This document shows, one piece after another, positions 63,168 to 64,000 of a stretch of 64,000 nucleotides of DNA. How positions within the stretch are numbered: position 1 is the stretch's first letter; each line of letters opens with the position of its first letter. The notes below the pieces were generated by a model. It was not told the DNA's origin. It worked only from the letters and a program-made list of their open reading frames with translations, and did no database searches. Source of the stretch: Zygaena filipendulae (taxonomy: Eukaryota; Arthropoda; Insecta; Lepidoptera; Zygaenidae); the NCBI GenBank assembly GCA_907165275.2, contig OU015672.1, forward strand, positions 8,352,501 to 8,416,500. The letters are read 5' to 3'. The translations under genes and the position numbers were made by a program.

Positions 63168-63353
63168 TGTTGATAAGTGTAATGAAACGTTAAAGTTACT
63201 AGTCTATGTGCACTGGCAACATTCTCTCTCTCTTACCTCTGTAGCTTAACGATTGCGTGTACGCTGTAATTTTGTGTGAATATAATTAAATAAAAACCAT
63301 CCGATCAGTATCAATATTTTATTACAATATTAAAACCAACCTGAAAGAAAACA
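63168..63353 (+). repeat. 3' LTR of the copia element
   Basis: 186 bp, matching the 5' LTR except at one base, and followed by the target duplication acagt. Supplies polyadenylation signals for the element transcript. Confidence 0.96.
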
Positions 63354-63358
63354 ACAGT

Positions 63359-64000
63359 TTCACCTTCCGCTTCACCTCCTAATGTGTTTGTGAGTGCTTG
63401 TAATTTATCGCTTCGTTTTCGCACGCCGCGCCCGCCGCCGATTGAAAGGGTTATTCTTGGAACGATTAGTGAGAAAATTTTGTGGTTTGCGAAAACTGGA
63501 CCGTCCGAGCACTTGGTTTTCATAATAAACTGTGTGTTGCCACGTTATGAAAATCTAACTTCTATTCAGTCTGTCGGTTAGATAATAAAAAAATTATACC
63601 AGCGTAGGTATATTTTTCTCTTTCAAATTAATGAAATTATCTATACCGGATGTTACAGAAAGGTGTAGTCAAATTTCAAGATCGGCATCTGGTTGGATAC
63701 AATATTTTGACAGTGATATACTACCCAAAAACCTTACTTCATTGTACCTTACTTCTTATAGTATGAAATCACAGCCAAAAGAAAAAATATTTTTAAGCAC
63801 TACTTCTGCAACATAATGAATATGTCACATCACTAGGTAGGTCATAAATCGGTTACAGATGACGGGTTCAAGATCGTTTAATACTATTTATCACCGTTTA
63901 GGTTTTTTATAGACAAATTGATGAAGACAAATCTTGCTTTTAGGGTAGTTTATAGTGATGGCTTCGTTATTTGTGTCAAATCATTGCAGATGATAACGTG
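63359..64000. other. Sequence right of the copia element
   Basis: A moderately GC-rich stretch at 63415-63450 (CGCACGCCGCGCCCGCCGCC) and the MITE A-like fragment at 63546 are the only structure seen. Confidence 0.4.
63546..63660 (+). mobile_element. MITE family A-like left-arm fragment
   Basis: AATCTAACTTCTATTCAGTC followed by GTCGGTTAGATAATAAAAAA and TTTCTCTTTCAAATTAATG resemble the family A left arm. The rest is missing. Confidence 0.6.

Larger units (their letters stand above)
58467..63353 (+). mobile_element. Complete Ty1/copia LTR retrotransposon, apparently young
   Basis: A 4887-bp element bounded by 186-bp LTRs that begin TGTTGATAAG and end AAAGAAAACA. The flanks carry a 5-bp target duplication, acagt (58462-58466 and 63354-63358). 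The LTRs differ at one position by my reading (g versus t in TTAACGAGTGCG/TTAACGATTGCG), implying a recent insertion. Inside are a primer site, one uninterrupted Gag-Pol frame, an AT-rich 3' region with short repeats and a purine tract. It is in plus orientation, outside the readable exons of the zinc-module gene. Confidence 0.97.

Overview
The window looks like lepidopteran (moth or butterfly) nuclear DNA. It is AT-rich, has small GC-rich exons separated by repeat-filled introns, and carries dozens of the Lepidoptera-typical insertions that end in a CCGCGG...CCGCGG hairpin followed by CTAG. It also has many long-TIR MITEs, tRNA-derived SINE pieces and LINE tails. There are no bacterial-type genes, operons or CRISPR arrays.

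One host gene dominates. Sixteen exons on the minus strand, from 50605 down to 11489, join in frame through splice sites read directly from the sequence and encode 793 consecutive codons. Both gene ends lie outside what I can assign. The protein carries five successive copies of one layout: a CxxC pair, then (in four modules clearly) an aromatic-Phe-Pro stretch, then a second CxxC pair, usually followed by Tyr/His-x-x-Leu and often Gln-Trp. The linkers are low-complexity (Gly-Ala, His-Ala, Ser-Pro). I do not recognise the family and give no symbol. It looks like a multi-zinc-module nuclear or scaffold protein, and function is not inferred further.

The introns are unusual. In nine of sixteen cases a minisatellite or simple-repeat array lies at the 5' splice site, mostly within 5-30 bases. 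In two cases a MITE end lies within about 15-20 bases of a 3' splice site. The array after the last readable exon contains a 12-base donor-junction sequence in each unit.

Region by region: 1-10.6 kb is intron or flank with MITEs and Helitron-like copies; 10.65-26.4 kb holds the 12 downstream exons and most minisatellites; 26.4-48.8 kb holds two giant introns (10.2 and 12.1 kb) around one exon, with nested transposons, a 120-bp satellite (43.2-44.6 kb) and a CpG-rich block near 34.0 kb; 48.8-50.6 kb holds three exons; 50.7-58.4 kb is repeat-rich; 58467-63353 is a complete, apparently young Ty1/copia retrotransposon with an intact 1305-residue Gag-Pol reading frame, 186-bp LTRs differing at one base, a copia-type half-tRNA primer site and a 5-bp target duplication.

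All reading frames longer than 150 codons, other than the copia frame, are artefacts of tandem repeats.
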